Source: Vitis vinifera (taxonomy: Eukaryota; Streptophyta; Magnoliopsida; Vitales; Vitaceae). Taken from it: a stretch of 64,000 nt of DNA. Where the stretch lies: assembly GCF_030704535.1 (NCBI RefSeq), contig NC_081810.1, positions 6,109,501-6,173,500 on the forward strand. Reading direction: 5' to 3'. The notes beneath the pieces are model-generated. The model saw only the letters and a program-made list of their open reading frames with translations. It was not told the origin of the DNA and did not search any database. Positions 58,805-64,000 of the stretch are shown in pieces (the stretch's first letter is position 1; the number at the start of each line of letters is the position of its first letter). A program made the position numbers and the translations under genes.

Positions 58805-61258
58805 TCAATCTGGATTTTGTAGGAAGGGGAAGGGTGTACCCTCTTTTAGCAGAAAAACCCTTTGCAACACATCCTCCAGCTCTTCCAGTATGACGGGCTT
58901 GCGAATTACACCATCAGTTCCATGGTGAAGACACCAACTCTGGATATCCCAATTGGATTCTGATGTTAGTGCAACTACCCTAAGCAAACTTCTCAAGCTT
59001 AATTTTCTTATCCAAGCAAAGATCTGCTTTCCATCCTCTTCCAAAAGGTCGTCTTCTATCAGCAGTAGATGAAAATGGCTTCCTCTCAATTGAAGAGTTT
59101 CTTTACATTGGCACCAAGATGAAACAACTGTTAGGTGACAGCCTAAGTTTGTCATTAGTTTCCTGGTAATGGATCGGTTGAAACTATCACTGTCAGCAAG
59201 GAGGGTTTTCATTCCTTTGAAAAGGCATCCCGCAGTCTGGGGATCCATGCACCTTGGTTCAATAAGACATCCCTCCGATGGATGGATAGGTAATCTGATT
59301 GTCAAGTTCATACTTCTACCAGACCCCAAAGAGCTGGGGCCGATTGATAGAGTCCCATGCATGAGCTGCATATAGAAAGCATAACTTTCTATTTAACTAC
59401 TAGAATATATACTTGGACAAGCAACACCCAGAAGGAGCTACTTCTAAAACTGATGGGAGTTTGAGCTAAGCTATTGATAACTTTATTGCAGAATACTTGG
59501 CATGACAATAAGGCATGGCTAGATTAATGCATGTAATAAAAATAATCTTCACTTGCTATTTCAGACAACTGAGATAACATATAATGCTAGAAACACAAAT
59601 ATCTATAGACAATCCATCAGAATGTAGCTGCTAAAGAATTTTACCTTTGCCATCCTTTCACATGTATTGAACCTAAAAATCCCAGGATTAGCAGGTTCAG
59701 AGTTGTGTTTTTCACGGATCTCTTCTGATGAACTCGGGTCGTATTCTTTTGAATTAGTTCTGCAGACCTCGAATTTCAAGAGAGCTGAGTCCTCGTAAGT
59801 AAGTTGTTTCCATTTTAAGCAATTAGTGTCTGTACTGTTAATGGAAGATACACAGAGAACAAAGCTTCCACCGTCTCCCAAACACAAGACATTTCCCAGC
59901 ATGTACAGAACAGCCTGAAGAATCCTCGTGTGGTCTCCAATTACATGATCTGGCAACTTCTCGGGCACCTCCATCTCAAAATTCAATCCCTGGAAAGCAC
60001 ACAAGAGCCTGGATATGCTCTCGATGTCTTTCAACATTGAATGGAGGCTAAACACCCGAGACTTCAGTTGTAATCTATAGTCTCCCAAACCCAAAAACCC
60101 AATCGCATCTTCCATCAAAGCAGACAACACATGACTTATCTTTGCTATATGACCAACGATTCTACTCTGTTTCTCTGATCCCATTTTCTCAATCTGCAGA
60201 ATTGACAGAATTGCAGCAATTGATCGACTCTGTTTAACCATCTCTAGATTCATCACCTTCTGCGCCAAGCACATTGACTCATTAGCCATCAGGGCCATCT
60301 CTATAGCTCTATGCAGAACAATATTGTGTTCCATGAGTTTTTCTATCATCATTACTGAATCTTCAACAATTCCAGCATGAGACAGTGCCACAGCCACCTG
60401 GTCTGCCACAACTTCCACAAGTTCGAACTCTTCTGGGCTCCAAATCCTGACCTCATCTTCTGGAAGAACCAAAACCAGGATGGCGTGACAAGCCTTCGCC
60501 GCACCGAAATCTGAAACCCTAAGCATCGGCACCCGAATCGCCAGGCCCAAACCGTTCCCCGTCTCCCGACCCAACTTCGAATTGGACCCCAAAAGCTTAA
60601 CCCCATCCCCACCCAAAATGTCCATCAACTCCGAACCCTCCACTGGGATCGACACCGGATTCTCCCTCCTACTCAAGTCATGAATCAGCGTCGCCACCGA
60701 GCCCGAGTCGTCCACCGCCCAGATGGCGCAATTATCCAGGAACAAAGCCCTAGCGAGCTCCACAATGGTGGTGTACAGAATGGTGTGGCGGTCCAACGAC
60801 TTCCTAATCTCCCGAGTCAACATCCTCATACACTGACACGTCTCCTCGTTCCTCCTCATCAACTCCACCTTCACACCCAGCTCTCTCGTCTTCCTCCGCA
60901 ACAAGTCCTCCCTCACCATCACGTTCAACATCTTGGGAATAAGCCTGAGCAGAGCAAGCGAGATCACGAGCGACACCAGAGCAGTACACAGCTTGATCAC
61001 AGTCAACGTGACCCAAAAAGCGAAGGAGCATCGCTGGGTGGCAACCACCAAGAAGAAGTGGGTGAAGCCGCAAAGGAGGATGAAAGAAGAGAACCAAAGG
61101 AAGAGGAAGCGGAAGGGGAAGGCAGAGGAGCGAGAGAGGAAATAGAGGAGCTCGAGAGGGATGGAGAAGCAGGCAATGGAGATGAAGAAGTCCGCCACTC
61201 TCTGGAAGAGGTGGAGGTCCAAGCCGAACAAAACGAGGTCGTCGCAGTAGTAAAGCAT
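58805..61258 (-). CDS. Divergent ethylene receptor, subfamily II (ETR2/EIN4-like)
   Basis: An endoplasmic-reticulum hormone receptor that represses ethylene responses until it binds ethylene. Two exons, 61258-59645 and 59365-58805, give 724 residues. The single late intron matches the ETR2/EIN4 type. Order: three membrane helices (about 18-115), GAF domain (about 150-300), degenerate His-kinase region, and receiver domain (about 590-705). In the ethylene pocket, Asp23, Ile33, Pro34, Ile60, Cys63 and His67 match ETR1 Asp25, Ile35, Pro36, Ile62, Cys65 and His69, but ETR1 Tyr32 is Cys30 here. The H-box VMNHEM reads VMNLEM (Leu338), so there is no phospho-His. The receiver Asp appears as Glu642. 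The N terminus starts MLYYCDD and lacks the extra leading helix of typical subfamily II members, leaving one cysteine where ETR1 has two. Confidence 0.9.
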
Positions 61259-64000
61259 GGTTAGGGAATCAAGAAGAAGAAGAAGACCATTTGGTTTTGC
61301 ATTTATGGGTTGTGTAGAGACACTAGAGAGAGGGAGGGAGGGCGGGCGGAGGAGAGAGAAGGGGGTTCAATGAACGTAGAAGGAGAGGAGGTGAAGTTGT
61401 ATCGAAACGTGTAACTTACAAATGGCAGCTCACCATGCAAGCAGTTCACTCTTTGGACTCTACGGGCTACCTTGTCTACTTTTTTTTGAGTCTTCTTCCT
61501 ACTTTTTTTTATTGGAATATATATATTAATTTTGAAAACTTAGTGTATTTTATTTTATATTTTTTTTATTAATCTTTTGAGTAATAGGGTTTACCTTGGA
61601 GAGATTTTTTTATTATAAAAGAATCTATTTTTTTATAATTTTTTTCATTATTTATTTCGTTCCAACTTTAATAAATAAAGTATAAATAAATGTAATTATT
61701 GAATTTATATATGTGAAATTCTCAATCTCTTAATTTCATGACATCTTTATTTTGATGAAAGCTCAATCAAAATTGTATTATACGATAATTTTTATAAAAA
61801 ATTATTAAAATAATGTGATTATCTCACTAATCAACCTTAATTGTTCATGTGTCGTTTCGTAGACGTATTTCCCATCTTCCTCTTTTCATTTGAACATAAT
61901 AGGAACAACTCTCATCATTTATGATCATGAATTGATGTCTAAGTTAATTAAATGATAAAGCTTAGCTAGACTAAATAGCATTGAAAAATAATCATCCAAG
62001 CCCAAGTCAATTGAAGAATTTACCAACTTGGATCATCCTTCCCACGATAACCTAATCTAACTACATGACCAAGTTAAATTGAAGCAACATCAATACTAAT
62101 TATTTGAGCATTAAATGTAGGAGTTGATCTCGTCAACTTTGATGTAACCATACGAGGCAAAGTTTTGTTTGTTCCAAGAATACTGAACCTAGTTATAGGA
62201 ATAGGTCTCAATAATTGTGGTTGTCTGCATGTCAATAACCTAACCTAAATAAAAAAAGTTAAGATACTCGTTCAAAAATCAAAACTAATCATCCAAGCAT
62301 TAATTGCATGAACAAGTCTTATTAACTTTGATTTACTATACACCAGGAACTTAATATGACTATATAATAAAGTTACACTTATCGAAACAACAATAAAACC
62401 TATAGTCAACAAAGTGAAAGGATCAAGGAGGAAAAAAAGTAACAATTAACATCACCTTTTTTTTTTTCCCAAAGTCATGAAAGAAAATATATCTTATGAT
62501 CTATATATGTATGATGGCTTGAGGAAGCTCACAAGGAAGAAGTAAAGTGATAAAAATGTGGAAATATCCTTGATTTGTATGGACATTTGTGTGATTCCAT
62601 TAGATTAAGACATATTAGCTAAGGTTTAATTTGCAGTTGATTTCAACCCATCGATACCATACTTGTTTTGCAATTGGACAAGTTTAGCAACAGATTGAGT
62701 TGACAGATTTTGTGAGCGTTCATGCACATATTAATAATCATCTATATATGTTTAGCTTCGATGTTTTGATAAAGTGTTTCATTGAAAAATATGTAACTTG
62801 AAATTCAAAAAGTGATTCAACTGTTGTATCACGAAATTAACGTTCTAAAGCCTACTTATTATCATTATAAAACTTGATAATTTCATAATAATTAAGATCA
62901 ATCTTCACTAGACTAAAAAAATATTAACTTTTCATAACAATTATCAGAAAAATGTCACCACAAAATTATTTTGCAATATAAAATAAATGTAATCTACATG
63001 GACCGCATAAATGTCTTTAAGATTATTATCCATGTTATCCTAAATACGAAAAGGTACTAAAAACGAAAATGTAAAGAAGAAATCAAGACAAACACCTTAT
63101 AATGACAAACTAAGAGTACATTCTATAGTTATTTTAAGAAGTATTTTTATTTTTTTTAATACTTAAATTTTTTTATCTTTTAAACATAAAAAAGATTAGA
63201 AATGCTTTTTAAAATCACCATTAAATGCACTTTTATTTTAATTTTTCCCACATGATTCACACATGCTATGATTTCAAATAATGATACCAGGGAAGAAGAC
63301 ATCTTTTTCGACTAATTTCTTGAATTGATGAGTGACAAGCGTTTCCAATTTTCATTTCTAAAAGAATTACATCCATGCCACTCTTTTCATTAAATAGTCA
63401 TTAGAAAAAGTCAATGCTCTCTCGTTAATTTCTGCGTATAAAGTAGAGGATGAGCGGCCAATGATTCCAATATTCCAATTCCTGCCACAAAACCGCGGCT
63501 GATCAAAGAAACCACATACTACCTTTGAGACCTAATGAGGCCACTTAGTCAATATTCTTTGCAAAAGGTGGCAATGGTAGAAAAGATCAAACAAAAGTAA
63601 TTTAAGTTTTCTATGGGCCTCTTCTGTGTATTATTATTATTATTATTATTATTTTAAAGTACCGACAAAGGAAAGAATATCAAATTTAATTTATCATAAA
63701 AATATGAAAAAAATAAAATATATTTAAAATTAGTTAAATGTAGAAATGAAAAAAACTAAACTATGATGAAATGAGTTTGAAGAAATGAGTATATATAATT
63801 AATTTATTAATTTTAATTTTACTTTCTAATTTTCCTTTTTTTTTATTATTATTTTTTTTAAAATTTTTCAAAAACCAAACTTAATATTATTTTTTATTTG
63901 TTATAATTTTTTGTATATAAAGATTTAGATAGTATAAAATAACAATTTGAATATCTATATTTAAAGTATAGGAAAATACACAACCTTTCACATTTTTCAA
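61259..64000. other. AT-rich intergenic DNA to the window edge
   Basis: The first 150 bp is the 5' flank of the ethylene receptor, with a GA-rich stretch (61320-61365) that may be 5' UTR. No gene was seen beyond. Phrases like ATCATCCAAGC and AACTTTGATKTA recur loosely near 61990, 62095 and 62285, hinting at an old degenerate repeat. A (TTA)n run of about 25 bp lies at 63628-63653. Confidence 0.5.
63628..63653 (+). repeat. (TTA)n microsatellite
   Basis: About eight TTA/ATT trinucleotide units in AT-rich intergenic DNA. Confidence 0.9.

Noticed and set aside
60680-61264. 194-codon open frame on the plus strand
   Set aside because: It lies wholly antisense to the first part of the ethylene receptor, whose protein has clear family motifs. 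The frame is a by-product of GC-rich codons.

Overview
The window is plant nuclear DNA, from a woody eudicot and most probably grapevine (Vitis). The genus is inferred from the overall look of the proteins and repeats, not from a search. The genes have GT-AG introns, AT-rich intergenic DNA and plastid transit peptides, and several encode chloroplast proteins. No bacterial or viral-genome features are present. Exon boundaries were read by hand from splice sites, and reading frame was checked across every junction.

Layout. 1-197 is the 3' end of an unidentified plus-strand gene. 1401-5835 (minus) encodes TOC75, the protein import channel of the chloroplast outer envelope. It sits head-to-head with an intronless PPR gene (6568-8454, plus) across a promoter rich in site II motifs. 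9625-15424 is a decayed Ty3/gypsy chromovirus on the minus strand with both LTRs. 17.2-19.9 kb holds two related foldback/TIR elements and a long GA microsatellite. 20132-22159 (plus) is an L-type lectin receptor kinase, followed by a small relic of a duplicate. 23129-25462 (minus) is Rubisco activase. 26690-30859 (minus) is a plastidic sugar transporter with 14 exons. 31973-32347 may encode a small unknown protein. 33452-41660 (minus) is the TFIIA large subunit. 41.7-45.7 kb is AT-rich DNA with no recognisable gene. 45735-53766 (plus) is a PWI/SR-repeat splicing protein (SRRM1-like), with a LINE fragment, a TIR-like element and a tRNA-derived SINE in one 3.4-kb intron. 56342-58356 (plus) is the plastid nucleoid protein pTAC16. 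58805-61258 (minus) is a divergent ethylene receptor. The rest to 64000 is AT-rich intergenic DNA.

The genes do not form an operon-like unit. Four of them (TOC75, Rubisco activase, the sugar transporter, pTAC16) act in chloroplasts, which is common by chance in plants. The points most worth a second look are: a Rubisco activase last intron whose retention would give a short isoform lacking the redox cysteines; an ethylene receptor that has lost the kinase His and appears to carry Glu in place of the receiver Asp and Cys in place of a conserved ethylene-pocket Tyr; a perfect consensus splice donor buried in the PWI exon of the splicing protein; a large hairpin element; and a 29-bp retrotransposon insertion between perfect target-site duplications. 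I found no clearly undescribed biological system.
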